Shown here piece by piece: positions 24,230 through 32,492 of a stretch of 64,000 nucleotides of DNA (position 1 is the stretch's first letter; each line of letters opens with the position of its first letter). Both the position numbers and the translations under genes were made by a program. The notes below the pieces were generated by a model. The model was not told where the DNA came from and made no database searches. It saw only the letters and a list, made by a program, of their open reading frames with translations. This stretch comes from an uncultured Clostridia bacterium (GTDB lineage: Bacteria; Bacillota; Clostridia; Oscillospirales; Acutalibacteraceae): assembly GCA_944380885.1 (NCBI GenBank), contig CALWIZ010000003.1:1-64000 (forward strand), read 5' to 3'.

Positions 24230-26407
24230 TCAAAGGTGCAATACCCTTTCCTTTATTTCCTGTGTTCTGCCCTGGTTCCAGAACTGTGTGCCTATATATC
24301 CGCAGGTACGGCGGGCGACATTCATCTTGTCCTGATCGGTGTTTCCGCACTGCGGGCAGCACCATACCAGCTTGCCGTCCTCATTTTCCTTTATCTCTAT
24401 CTCGCCGTCGTATCCGCATACCTGACAGTAATCGCTCTTGGTGTTAAGCTCGGCGTACATAATGTTATCGTAAATAAACTGCATTACCGAAAGCACCGCG
24501 TCGATATTGTTCTGCATATTCGGAACCTCGACATATGAAATCGCGCCTCCGGGGGACAACGCCTGGAACTTTGACTCAAGCGCCAGCTTGTCAAACGCGT
24601 CGATATTCTCGGTAACATGAACATGATAGCTGTTTGTAATGTAATTTCTGTCTGTAACACCCTTGATGATACCGAAACGCTTTTGCAGACATTTCGCAAA
24701 CTTATATGTTGTGCTTTCAAGCGGTGTGCCGTACAGCGAATAATCGATGTTCTCAGCGGCCTTCCATTTTGCGGTGTATTCGTTGAGCTTCTTCATTATC
24801 TCAAGTCCGAGTGCCTCGCCTTCAGGCTCTGTGAGCTTTTTGCCGTTAAGGCTGTAAACACATTCCCAAAGTCCCGCATATCCGAGAGAAAGGGTTGAAT
24901 ATCCGCCGTGTAAATACTTGTCTATCGTCTCTCCCTTTTTAAGACGGAGAAGAGCACCATACTGCCAGAGTATGGGCGCAGCGTCCGAAACGGTTCCGGT
25001 AAGACGCTCGTGGCGCGCCTGAAGCGCTCTGTGGCAAAGCTCCATACGCTCGTCAAATATCTCCCAGAATTTATCCAAATCCTTTTCTGCCGACAATCCT
25101 ATATCGACAAGATTTACAGTTACAACGCCCTGATTGAAGCGTCCGTAATACTTCGGCTTTCCGTTTTCGTCAACATACGGTGTAAGGAAGCTGCGGCAGC
25201 CCATGCAGGTGTAGCAGTTGCCGTTGCCGTTCTTGTCTATCTTATTCTGAAGCATTACCTTTTCGGAAATGTAATCGGGCACCATGCGCTTGGCCGTGCA
25301 TTTAGCCGACAGCTTGGTAAGATACCAGTATTCTGTGCCTTCCCTTACATTGTCTTCCTCAAGCACATAAATGAGTTTGGGGAACGCCGGTGTAATCCAT
25401 ACGCCCTTTTCGTTCTTTACGCCCTGATAGCGCTGACGCAGAACCTCCTCTATTATGAGTGCGAGGTCATGCTTTTCCTGCTCGTTCTTCGCCTCGTTCA
25501 GATACATGAATACCGTGACAAACGGAGCCTGTCCGTTAGTGGTCATAAGAGTTACGACCTGATACTGTATCATCTGAACGCCCTTGCTTACTTCTTTAAG
25601 CAGACGCTTTTCGGTTATTTTCTTTATCTTTTCCTCGTCTATCTGGGCGCCCGCGTCCTTAAATTCCTCGCAGACATCGGAGTATATCTTTTTGCGGCTT
25701 ACATCGACAAACGGAGCAAGATGCGTAAGGCTTATGCTCTGACCGCCGTACTGGCATGACGCAACCTGCGCTATTATCTGTGTGGCGATATTGCAGGCAG
25801 TTGAAAAGCTGTGCGGCTTTTCTATAAGCGTACCGCTTATGACCGTGCCGTTCTGAAGCATATCCTCAAGGTTCACAAGGTCGCAGTTGTGCATATGCTG
25901 GGCAAAATAATCGGCGTCATGAAAGTGGATAATTCCCTGCTCATGCGCCTCAACAATGTCCGAATCAAGAAGCAAACGCTTTGTTATATCCTTGCTTACC
26001 TCGCCCGCCATATAGTCGCGCTGTACGCTGTTGACAGTCGGGTTTTTGTTGGAATTTTCCTGTTTTACTTCCTCATTGTTACACTCGATGAGACTCAATA
26101 TCTGCTCGTCAGTCGTATTTGCCTTTCTTACAAGCGCACGCTGGTAGCGGTAGGTTATGTACCTGCGCGCTACGTCAAACGCACGCTGGTTCATTATCTG
26201 ATCCTCTACCATATCCTGTATTTCCTCAACGCTTAATGACCTGTTGACATTAAGCGCCGCGCTTTCGACATCCTCCGCTATACGCTTTATCTGAATGTCC
26301 GACATACGCGCGCTCGGAACAACGCTTTCATTGGCTTTTTTAACAGCTATTTCTATTTTTTTAGGATTGAAATCCTCTTCGGCACCGCTTCTCTTAATTA
26401 TTTTCAT
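24230..26407 (-). CDS. nrdD: anaerobic ribonucleoside-triphosphate reductase (class III)
   Basis: A 725-residue glycyl radical enzyme that reduces NTPs to dNTPs. Residues ~1-90 are the ATP-cone allosteric domain (KIIKRSGAEEDFNPKKIE). The barrel holds the family stretches HFHDADYFAQHMHNCDLVNL and GNGNCYTCMGCRSF. The C-terminus has the zinc site (CQVCG ... CCPQCG) and the glycyl radical motif RRTCGYIG about 25 residues from the end. GGGGGA SD before ATG. The promoter region carries two NrdR-like boxes. The neighbours nrdG and dut complete the operon. Confidence 0.96.
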   Translation of the reverse strand: MKIIKRSGAEEDFNPKKIEIAVKKANESVVPSARMSDIQIKRIAEDVESAALNVNRSLSVEEIQDMVEDQIMNQRAFDVARRYITYRYQRALVRKANTTDEQILSLIECNNEEVKQENSNKNPTVNSVQRDYMAGEVSKDITKRLLLDSDIVEAHEQGIIHFHDADYFAQHMHNCDLVNLEDMLQNGTVISGTLIEKPHSFSTACNIATQIIAQVASCQYGGQSISLTHLAPFVDVSRKKIYSDVCEEFKDAGAQIDEEKIKKITEKRLLKEVSKGVQMIQYQVVTLMTTNGQAPFVTVFMYLNEAKNEQEKHDLALIIEEVLRQRYQGVKNEKGVWITPAFPKLIYVLEEDNVREGTEYWYLTKLSAKCTAKRMVPDYISEKVMLQNKIDKNGNGNCYTCMGCRSFLTPYVDENGKPKYYGRFNQGVVTVNLVDIGLSAEKDLDKFWEIFDERMELCHRALQARHERLTGTVSDAAPILWQYGALLRLKKGETIDKYLHGGYSTLSLGYAGLWECVYSLNGKKLTEPEGEALGLEIMKKLNEYTAKWKAAENIDYSLYGTPLESTTYKFAKCLQKRFGIIKGVTDRNYITNSYHVHVTENIDAFDKLALESKFQALSPGGAISYVEVPNMQNNIDAVLSVMQFIYDNIMYAELNTKSDYCQVCGYDGEIEIKENEDGKLVWCCPQCGNTDQDKMNVARRTCGYIGTQFWNQGRTQEIKERVLHL

Positions 26408-26449
26408 ACTGTTTCCCCCGTTCAGAAGCCGTTTTCTAAAATCAAAAAT

Positions 26450-26504
26450 ACACTATATATTGTTGGAACATTATTCATTATACCACAAATTCTTGAAACT
26501 TCAA
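26450..26504 (-). promoter_or_regulatory. nrdD promoter with two NrdR-like boxes
   Basis: On the minus strand, TTGAAG (26504-26499) and TATAAT (26482-26477) are 16 nt apart. One 16-bp NrdR-like box (ACACTATATATTGTTG, plus strand 26450-26465) lies downstream of the -10. A second, weaker one (CCACAAATTCTTGAAA, 26483-26498) exactly fills the spacer. The 33-bp phase equals about three helical turns, as in known tandem NrdR sites. Repression by NrdR-ATP/dATP is inferred; no nrdR gene is in the window. Confidence 0.6.
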
Positions 26505-26531
26505 GTGTAAATTTAAAAAATTTCCGATTTT

Positions 26532-27398
26532 TTATCCGTTCGGCTTAAAACCCTGACCTAAAATCTCTCCTGCTTCGGCTATGACAATAAAAGCCCCGCA
26601 GTCATTTTCACGTGCCGCCTTGCATACTGCCGAAACCTCATTACGCCGTACAGTACACATCAGCATATCCAGCTGCCTGCCTGTATATGCTCCGGTTACC
26701 TTGATTACGGTAAGTCCTCTTTTGACAATCGACATTATCTCTTTTGAAATGGGCGCAGAGTTTTCTGTCACTATATACACTATCTTTCCTTTATCGGCTC
26801 CGTAAAGCATAATGTCTATCATTCGCGATGATGTATAAAGCGCTATAACTGAATAAAGCGCACTTTCAATATTTTTATAAGCAAAAGCCGAAAAAGCTAC
26901 TATGCAGGCGTCAAAAAGAAGTATCATACGCCCCACAGTAAGGTGCGGGAATCGCCTGTTTATCAACTTTGCTATTATATCGACGCCTCCGGTAGTTGCG
27001 CCTCTGAGCATAAACAGACTTATTGCCATACCCAGCAGCAGACCGCCGAAAACCGCCGCAAGCACCGGATCGATTTTAAGCTCCGGCAGCAGCTCCTCAG
27101 CGATATCGAGAGTTATCGATATGACTACTGTCGAAACTGCGGTCTTCACAATAAAAATACCTCCGAATTTTATGAAGCCCACCACAAGAATGGGAATATT
27201 CAAAATAAATACAACTGTTCCGACCGGCAGACCGTAAAGATAATTGAGCATGGTGGAAATTCCGGTAAGCCCTCCCGGTGATATTTCATTGCCCGACAAA
27301 AATAAAATGACCGCAACAGCGTAAATTGCTCCGCCCGCAATAAACACAGCTATGTCGGCAACCCACGTAAGCAGCCTTTTTTTATCCAAAATATTCAC
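26532..27398 (-). CDS. YitT family membrane protein (DUF161/DUF2179)
   Basis: A 288-residue protein with about six transmembrane helices in residues 1-190 (NEISPGGLTGISTML and GATTGGVDIIAKL are family hallmarks). The C-terminal ~80-residue DUF2179 cytoplasmic domain has KGKIVYIVTE and RGLTVIKVTGAYTGR. Function is unknown. The start is GTG 27398, or perhaps TTG 27389, which has GGGGTG at better spacing. It lies between the HTH gene and nrdD, with short gaps on both sides. Confidence 0.88.
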   Translation of the reverse strand: MNILDKKRLLTWVADIAVFIAGGAIYAVAVILFLSGNEISPGGLTGISTMLNYLYGLPVGTVVFILNIPILVVGFIKFGGIFIVKTAVSTVVISITLDIAEELLPELKIDPVLAAVFGGLLLGMAISLFMLRGATTGGVDIIAKLINRRFPHLTVGRMILLFDACIVAFSAFAYKNIESALYSVIALYTSSRMIDIMLYGADKGKIVYIVTENSAPISKEIMSIVKRGLTVIKVTGAYTGRQLDMLMCTVRRNEVSAVCKAARENDCGAFIVIAEAGEILGQGFKPNG

Positions 27399-27473
27399 CC
27401 CGAAAAAATTTTATACAATTAGTTTATCCCTTTTCGGCGTGATTAATAAAACGGAAAGACAAATCTGAAAAAG

Positions 27474-27686
27474 TCACCTGTTTATTTCGGGATTATCCGT
27501 ACGGCATAAAATATAATCTATACTCACTCCATAAAAATCCGCAAGCGTCATTAGTGTATCAGTAGGCGGTATCCTTTCGCCGTTTTCAAATTTTGACAAA
27601 AGCGACTGTTCTATGCCCGTTTTCATTTGTAAATTTATCTGTGTAAGACCTGATTTTAAGCGTAAAATCTTCAAATTATTCTTCAT
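27474..27686 (-). CDS. small XRE family regulator
   Basis: A 70-residue single-domain helix-turn-helix protein (MKNNLKILRLKSGLTQ, then EQSLLSKFENGERIPP and FYGVSIDYILC). The ATG at 27686 follows AGGTGA; an open frame reaches further upstream but is not HTH-like. It is divergent from the lipoprotein gene and shares an operator region that contains the perfect palindrome ATGACA-ATA-TGTCAT. It probably represses itself and the lipoprotein. Confidence 0.88.
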   Translation of the reverse strand: MKNNLKILRLKSGLTQINLQMKTGIEQSLLSKFENGERIPPTDTLMTLADFYGVSIDYILCRTDNPEINR

Positions 27687-27708
27687 AACATCACCTAATT
27701 GACATTTT

Positions 27709-27750
27709 TTCATATTTTCACTTGACAATTATGACAATATGTCATATAAT
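27709..27750. promoter_or_regulatory. overlapping divergent promoters with a palindromic operator
   Basis: Plus strand: TTGACA (27722-27727), 17 nt, TATAAT (27745-27750), for the lipoprotein. Minus strand: TTGTCA (27737-27732), 17 nt, TATGAA (27714-27709), for the HTH gene. The perfect palindrome ATGACA-ATA-TGTCAT (27731-27745) lies in the plus-strand spacer and covers the minus -35. A third TGACA half-site lies nearby at 27700-27704. Confidence 0.75.
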
Positions 27751-27780
27751 GTGAGCATCAATTAAATGAGGTGTTAAATA

Positions 27781-28347
27781 ATGTCAAACCAAAACTTGTT
27801 TTCTAAAAATTCAGTATTCCGAACACTTTTATTTTTACTCTGCGCATCGGTTCTATTCCTTTCTTCCGCCTGCACCGAAACTCCGCCTACTAAAGAAAAT
27901 GCTTCTGAACCTTTTAAGGAAACAGAAGCTAATAAACCTGAAGAAACTACAACCTTTACGACAGGTGAAACAGCAGCATTTGAAAATCTTAAAATTACAG
28001 CCAATGAACTTAAAGAAGTTAAAAAAGACGAAACCGGTTTTATTTCCGCTGAAGAAGGGAAAACTTTCACCGGAATCAATTTTACAGTAGAAAACATATC
28101 CCAAGAGACACAGACAGTAAGTTCGCTTCTGCTTTTTGAAGCTTATGCGGATGGAACAAAATGCGAATTTTCGTTTTCGGCGGCAGCAGCTTTCCCTGAC
28201 GGAACATTAGACGGCGATATTGCACCCGGTAAGAAAATGACGGGGTGGTATTCCGTTGAGATCCCGGAAAACTGGTCAGAGCTTGAGCTGCATATTGCAG
28301 ATTCATGGATCTCAGACAATAAAGCTGTTTTTGTTTTTAAAAAATAA
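27781..28347 (+). CDS. lipoprotein with DUF4352-like immunoglobulin-type domain
   Basis: A 188-residue lipoprotein. The signal peptide has a hydrophobic core (residues ~13-28) and lipobox LSSAC (Cys31). A Thr/Glu-rich linker follows, then a ~125-residue beta-sandwich resembling DUF4352 (FENLKITANELKEV, FTGINFTVENISQET, DGDIAPGKKMTGWYSVEIPE). Such proteins sit on the outer membrane face; the role is unknown. It is controlled by the divergent HTH gene through the shared operator and ends in a strong terminator. Confidence 0.8.
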   Translation: MSNQNLFSKNSVFRTLLFLLCASVLFLSSACTETPPTKENASEPFKETEANKPEETTTFTTGETAAFENLKITANELKEVKKDETGFISAEEGKTFTGINFTVENISQETQTVSSLLLFEAYADGTKCEFSFSAAAAFPDGTLDGDIAPGKKMTGWYSVEIPENWSELELHIADSWISDNKAVFVFKK

Positions 28348-28397
28348 AAAAATCGGCGCAGAGACGGTTATAATACCGTTCTGCGCCGATTTTTTTA
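28347..28397. terminator. bidirectional terminator
   Basis: AAAAAATCGGCGCAGA-ACGGT pairs with ACCGT-CTGCGCCGATTTTTT. It ends both the lipoprotein gene and, on the minus strand, the rplU-to-mrnC operon. The mrnC stop codon lies inside its outer arm. Confidence 0.88.
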
Positions 28398-28772
28398 CAT
28401 TATATTATCTCTTATAACACCGAAAAGCTCATCGGCACGGCTTGTCCTGCCAGACAGGTAAAGCCAGCCAAACAGACATTCAAGTCCCGTTGCGGTATGG
28501 TACTGCCCCGCGGTGGCGCTTTTAGGTGACGACGAGGTATGAAAATTTCTTCCTCTTTTAAAAACCGAAAGCTCTTTTTCGTCAAGTAAAGGCTCAATCA
28601 CCGAAAATGCGCTTGCTTGAGCCGCCGCGTTCACAGCCTTTACCGAAAGCCTGTGAAGTTCTCCCGACGGACGGTTCACCTCCGCAAGAGCTGTTCTTAC
28701 ATAAAGCCCGTAAACCGCGTCGCCCACGAACGCCAACACAGACGGGCTCAGCAAATCAGGATTTTCAGCCAT
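28395..28772 (-). CDS. mrnC: Mini-ribonuclease III
   Basis: A 125-residue Mini-III, an RNase III catalytic domain without the dsRNA-binding domain, which trims 23S rRNA precursors in Firmicutes. It has the family start SPSVLAFVGDAVYGLYVR with catalytic acidic residues and the RGRNFHTSSSPKSAT segment, ending in an LFGWLYLSG helix. It is the last gene of the rplU operon. Confidence 0.93.
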   Translation of the reverse strand: MAENPDLLSPSVLAFVGDAVYGLYVRTALAEVNRPSGELHRLSVKAVNAAAQASAFSVIEPLLDEKELSVFKRGRNFHTSSSPKSATAGQYHTATGLECLFGWLYLSGRTSRADELFGVIRDNIM

Positions 28773-28783
28773 TATAACACGCC

Positions 28784-30058
28784 TTACATTACATAATCAA
28801 ATTCTATATCGTAAACGCTTACCGTATCGCCCTGCTTTATCCCCGCTTTTTCAAGCGCCGCGATAATGCCGCTCGACCGGAGTACCCGCTCAAAATACTG
28901 GAGCGACTCATAATCGTCCGGGTCAACCGTGTTCATTATATCCATTATCCACGGACAGTCCTCAACAAAGTAAACTCCGTCGCAGACACGTATACTGAAG
29001 CTGCGCTTTTTATCCTTTGTGAAGTCCTCTGCGGGCTTCGGCTCAGCCTCGTACCGCTTTATCGGCGGCAGCTTTGAAAGCTCTGCCGCCACGCAGTTTA
29101 TAAGCTCGTCGGTACCCTCGGCGATAGCCGCCATTACAGGAAAGAATTTGTAGCCCTTTTCGGTAAAATAATCAGACACCCTTTTAATTTCCGACTCGTC
29201 GGCAAGATCGCATTTGTTTCCGACAACTATCTGCGGACGGCTTTCAAGCTCGCTGCTGAACACGGCAAGCTCTTTATTTATCTTATTGAAATCATCTATC
29301 GGGTCTCTGCCTTCGCTGCCCGAAACATCTATCACATGTAGCAGCATACGGCAGCGCTCCACATGGCGCAGAAACTCATGACCGAGTCCCACACCCTCTC
29401 CGGCACCCTCTATAAGCCCCGGAATATCCGCCATTACAAAAGAACTGCCCTCGCCCATGCGCACAACGCCAAGCACCGGTGTAAGTGTGGTGAAATGATA
29501 GTTGGCGATTTTCGGCTTTGCCTCGCTCACTACCGAAATAAGCGTGGATTTACCCACGTTCGGAAAGCCTATAAGCCCTACGTCCGCCAGCAGCTTAAGC
29601 TCAAGCGTAACATCAAGCTCTTCGCCCGGGTTGCCTTTTTTGGCAAATCTCGGCACCTGTCTTGTAGCTGTGGCAAAATGCTGGTTTCCCCAGCCGCCGT
29701 TTCCGCCTTTGGCTATCACGACCGGCTCACCGTCCGATATATCGGCAATAATTCTGCCGGTTTCCGCGTCCTTCACAAGCGTGCCGACCGGCACCGAAAC
29801 CACAAGATCGGCCGCGCTTTTGCCGGTACATCTGCCGGAGCCTCCGCGCTCACCGGCAGCCGCGGCGTATTTGCGCTTATACCTGAAATCCGCAAGTGTG
29901 GAAAGATTGCTGTCAGCCTTAAAAACAATATTTCCGCCTCTGCCGCCGTCGCCGCCGTCAGGTCCTCCGGCAGCAACATACTTCTCTCTGTGGAATGACA
30001 CCGCGCCGTCGCCGCCGTCGCCCGCCTTTAAATGAATTTTCGCAGTATCTACAAACAT
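28784..30058 (-). CDS. obgE: GTPase Obg
   Basis: A 424-residue ribosome-associated GTPase. The N-terminal Gly-rich Obg fold (residues 1-~157) includes GGDGAVSFHREKYVAAGGP. The G domain has G1 GFPNVGKST (~165-173), G3 DIPGL and G4 NKCD. The C-terminal OCT domain (~345-424) is the version found in Firmicutes. Obg monitors 50S assembly and GTP/ppGpp. Conserved context: rplU, prp, rpmA, obg. Confidence 0.96.
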   Translation of the reverse strand: MFVDTAKIHLKAGDGGDGAVSFHREKYVAAGGPDGGDGGRGGNIVFKADSNLSTLADFRYKRKYAAAAGERGGSGRCTGKSAADLVVSVPVGTLVKDAETGRIIADISDGEPVVIAKGGNGGWGNQHFATATRQVPRFAKKGNPGEELDVTLELKLLADVGLIGFPNVGKSTLISVVSEAKPKIANYHFTTLTPVLGVVRMGEGSSFVMADIPGLIEGAGEGVGLGHEFLRHVERCRMLLHVIDVSGSEGRDPIDDFNKINKELAVFSSELESRPQIVVGNKCDLADESEIKRVSDYFTEKGYKFFPVMAAIAEGTDELINCVAAELSKLPPIKRYEAEPKPAEDFTKDKKRSFSIRVCDGVYFVEDCPWIMDIMNTVDPDDYESLQYFERVLRSSGIIAALEKAGIKQGDTVSVYDIEFDYVM

Positions 30059-30081
30059 AAATCAATTACCTTTCAATAATC

Positions 30082-30387
30082 CTATTCGCCGGAAATATCA
30101 CCGTCGTCCTCCTCCGGCGGCTCGGTGAGCAGATAAGCCTCATATATTTCTCTCGCGCGCTCATAGTTTTTCTCGGCTACATATATATTATCCGGAATTA
30201 TACCGGCGCCGAGAAGTATTTTAAGATAACCTCCCGCTCCTTCCTGCCGGCATACAAAAGGAATACCGTTTTCCCTTAACATATCCTGATATATTTCCGA
30301 AGAAACATGGTTTGTTATAGTAGCCGCAAGAACAGGCTCACTTCCGTCACTTTCCGGCTCCTCTTTTCTCTTCTTAAAGAAACTCAT
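30082..30387 (-). CDS. DUF2007-type small protein, copy 2
   Basis: A 101-residue acidic protein with a ~70-residue core (VLAATITNHVSSEIYQDML, GIPFVCRQEGAGG, IYVAEKNYERAREIYEAYL), the layout of DUF2007 putative signal-transducing domains. It is paralogous to the upstream gene, from which it differs by lacking the zinc ribbon. It starts 2 nt after that gene's stop. The tail is Glu/Asp-rich. Function unknown. Confidence 0.7.
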   Translation of the reverse strand: MSFFKKRKEEPESDGSEPVLAATITNHVSSEIYQDMLRENGIPFVCRQEGAGGYLKILLGAGIIPDNIYVAEKNYERAREIYEAYLLTEPPEEDDGDISGE

Positions 30388-30389
30388 AT

Positions 30390-30806
30390 TCAGAAATTCT
30401 CCGTTTCCCCGTTCTCCTCATCAATATCATATTCCGTTTCCTCATCAAAAAACTCTCCGTCAAACTCCGGCTCGGAATTGAGAAAATCATCATATATCTG
30501 TGAGGCTCTTTCAAAATCCGACTCGTCAACATATATATCGTCAGCAATAAAAGAACCGCCGAATGTTACTTTGAGAGTACCCTCTTCGTCAGAATCACAG
30601 GTAAACAGTATCCCATTTTCTTTAAGGAGATCTTTCAGAATTTCTGAAGATACCACATCGTCAACCGTAGCGAGAAGCACCGGATTGTTTATTACAATTT
30701 CTTCCTCACTGTTTTCCTCTTCCCCGCCGGTCAAATCAGCACCGCAAACCGGACAAAGCTCAGCCTCATCCTCACACTCAGCCTTGCATACATGACAGAT
30801 TTTCAT
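30390..30806 (-). CDS. zinc-ribbon plus DUF2007-type protein, copy 1
   Basis: A 138-residue protein. The zinc ribbon MKICHVCKAECEDEAELCPVC is followed by an acidic linker, then a DUF2007-like domain (LLATVDDVVSSEILKDLL, GILFTCDSDEEGT, IYVDESDFERASQIYDDFL) and a Glu/Asp tail. The core aligns in order with the next gene, so the two are a tandem duplication. ATG 30806 was chosen; an upstream TTG is too close to the SD. Inserted between rpmA and obgE in an otherwise conserved ribosomal operon. Confidence 0.75.
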   Translation of the reverse strand: MKICHVCKAECEDEAELCPVCGADLTGGEEENSEEEIVINNPVLLATVDDVVSSEILKDLLKENGILFTCDSDEEGTLKVTFGGSFIADDIYVDESDFERASQIYDDFLNSEPEFDGEFFDEETEYDIDEENGETENF

Positions 30807-30870
30807 AGTTTTCAATTCCTTTCATTAAAAAAATAAAATCCGGGAGGTGTTCGCCGCCCGGATATAGTGT

Positions 30871-31155
30871 TTACTGCTCAACAGCGTAAATGCTGACCTG
30901 CTTGCGGTCTCTTCCGACACGCTCAAACTTTACCTTGCCGTCGATAAGAGCGAACAGTGTATCGTCTGAACCGCGGCCGACATTATTGCCGGCGTGAATG
31001 TGAGTTCCTCTCTGGCGTACCAGAATGTTGCCAGCCAGAACAAACTGACCGTCCGCGCGTTTTACTCCGAGACGTTTCGCCTCGCTGTCACGGCCGTTCT
31101 TTGTTGAACCCATACCTTTTTTATGAGCGAATAACTGAATGTTAATCTTTAACAT
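30871..31155 (-). CDS. rpmA: 50S ribosomal protein L27 with cleavable N-terminus
   Basis: A 94-residue L27. The N-terminal [14 protein letters not shown] carries the Firmicutes extension that Prp removes, by family precedent after the Phe (before AHKKG), exposing residues that reach the peptidyl transferase centre. The rest ([37 protein letters not shown]) is typical. ATG 31155, 8 nt after GGAGG, overlaps the end of prp by 14 nt. An in-frame GTG at 31164 lies within the SD. Confidence 0.96.
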   Translation of the reverse strand: MLKINIQLFAHKKGMGSTKNGRDSEAKRLGVKRADGQFVLAGNILVRQRGTHIHAGNNVGRGSDDTLFALIDGKVKFERVGRDRKQVSIYAVEQ

Positions 31156-31474
31156 GCTTTGCACCTCCGTATATCCTTATGTTACTGCCGTACTGACCGG
31201 ACAACTGCTCAAGATGGAGCTTAAGCCCCTCCAAAACCTTTACCGCTGCGTCCGACGGATTTATTACCCTGAATTTCATCACGGCGTCGTCAATTTCGGC
31301 CTCCGCCTCGTCACCTATTATTTCAGTAACAGTGTTTGCCGCCATATATGCCGCCGAAGAAACTGCCGCGCAGACGATTTTACCGGTCATATCGTCACTG
31401 TCCGACGAACAGTGACCGCTGATTTCAAAGCCCGAAAGCCTTTTTCCGTCAGCTGAAAATTTTACCCTTGTCAC
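31142..31474 (-). CDS. prp: ribosomal-processing cysteine protease Prp
   Basis: A 110-residue YsxB/Prp protease with the catalytic pair His21 (SGHCSS) and the later Cys in [10 protein letters not shown] (Cys35), followed by the conserved helix [13 protein letters not shown]. It cleaves the N-terminal extension of L27, whose gene overlaps its 3' end here. The gene lies between rplU and rpmA, the usual place in Firmicutes. Confidence 0.95.
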   Translation of the reverse strand: MTRVKFSADGKRLSGFEISGHCSSDSDDMTGKIVCAAVSSAAYMAANTVTEIIGDEAEAEIDDAVMKFRVINPSDAAVKVLEGLKLHLEQLSGQYGSNIRIYGGAKHVKD

Positions 31475-31476
31475 GG

Positions 31477-31782
31477 TTAGCCGATCTCGTTGATCTGAAC
31501 CTTGGTATAAGGCTGTCTGTGGCCCATTTTGCGTGAACTGCTCTTCTTGGGCTTATAGGTAAAGACCGTTATCTTCTTACCCTTTCCGTTTTTAAGAACG
31601 GTGCCCTTTACAAAAGCGTCCTTCACATAGGGCTTGCCTACCTTCAGGGTCTTGTCGCTTACGGCAACAACCTTGTCGAAGGTGATCTCCTCGTCAACCT
31701 CGGCGTTAAGCTTCTCAACATAAATAACGTCGCCGCTCTCAACACGGTACTGCTTTCCGCCTGTTTCAATAATTGCGTACAT
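31477..31782 (-). CDS. rplU: 50S ribosomal protein L21
   Basis: A 101-residue L21 with [18 protein letters not shown] and the basic C-terminal [18 protein letters not shown]. First gene of the rplU-prp-rpmA-DUF2007-DUF2007-obgE-mrnC operon. It starts 17 nt after a leader structure, with CAGGTG SD. Confidence 0.96.
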   Translation of the reverse strand: MYAIIETGGKQYRVESGDVIYVEKLNAEVDEEITFDKVVAVSDKTLKVGKPYVKDAFVKGTVLKNGKGKKITVFTYKPKKSSSRKMGHRQPYTKVQINEIG

Positions 31783-31866
31783 TTTTTACACCTGCCGTTT
31801 ATACAGTCTCGCTACGGTGGGCGCGGCTAATTCAGCGCAACTTAAAAAAGCCCACAATATGCGGCT
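31783..31866 (-). promoter_or_regulatory. candidate L21 leader RNA
   Basis: Between the promoter and rplU, GTGGGC (minus strand 31855-31850) pairs with GCCCAC (31822-31817). The pairing encloses a T6 stretch and GCGCTGAATTAGCC. Ribosomal L21 leaders are known regulators in Firmicutes and this region is placed correctly, but I did not match the family structure residue by residue. Confidence 0.45.
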
Positions 31867-31871
31867 TAAAC

Positions 31872-31900
31872 ATTTTATCACAGCGACCTTACTTTGTCAA
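31872..31900 (-). promoter_or_regulatory. promoter of the rplU operon
   Basis: TTGACA (31900-31895), 17-nt spacer, TAAAAT (31877-31872) on the minus strand. Confidence 0.8.
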
Positions 31901-31973
31901 GAAAAACTCATAATATTTTTCTGTATTCCCGATTTTCCTGTTCGGCTTTTTATATCTTTAACTGTTATATGTA

Positions 31974-32027
31974 AAAACGGACAATAATTAATAAATTTCA
32001 AAAAAACCATATATTGTCCGTTTCGGT
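31974..32027 (-). terminator. terminator of the recombinase-SpoVT gene
   Basis: AAACGGACAATA pairs with TATTGTCCGTTT around a long A/T-rich loop; the minus strand continues with TTTTT after the stem. It lies 12 nt after the stop codon of the fusion gene, so it may be the original spoVT terminator. Confidence 0.65.
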
Positions 32028-32039
32028 TTATTCTGCGCC

Positions 32040-32492
32040 TTACGACTCCATCTGCTTGCCGAGGAAAGAAGCGGCGACGGTGGCGAGCTTTATATCACTG
32101 TCGCTCGCGGTCTCACCGGCAGCCGAAGTAAGCACAACCGCTCCGCTGACATCGCCCTCTGACATTATGGGGGCGGCAACCGCGATTTTCTGGTCTATAC
32201 CCTCAATCGCCGGCAGCGCCTTTCCGCTCGGATAAACTTCTACTCTCCTGCCCTCCATAATATCTTCGACAGTTTGTGTGACTCTTCTCTCAAGCACTTC
32301 TTTTTTTGATATGCCAGACGCCGCTATGCAGTGGTCACGGTCGCAAATAAGAACCGTAAGATCGGTCGCCGCGTTCAGCGCCTCGGCGTACTGAGAGGCG
32401 AACGACGAAAGCTCACCTATCGGTGAATACTTCTTGAATATTACCTCTCCTCCGGAATTTGTGTATATTTCAAGCGGGTCGCCCTCTCTGAT
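32040..32492 (-). other. spoVT: 3' part of spoVT (codons ~28 to end) inside the fusion gene
   Basis: 150 codons match the length of SpoVT after its residue 27 (family length ~178). Conserved stretches are EGDPLEIYT, IFKKYSPIGEL, VLICDRDHCIAASGISKK and the C-terminal GDVSGAVVL. SpoVT is a forespore regulator in spore formers; alone this piece lacks half of the swapped-hairpin DNA-binding domain. The junction near 32492 is the likely recombination site. Confidence 0.85.

Noticed and set aside
25010-25759. Open frame of 249 codons opposite nrdD
   Set aside because: It is antisense to a highly conserved gene, with no start signals; hydrophobic runs come from the complementary codons.
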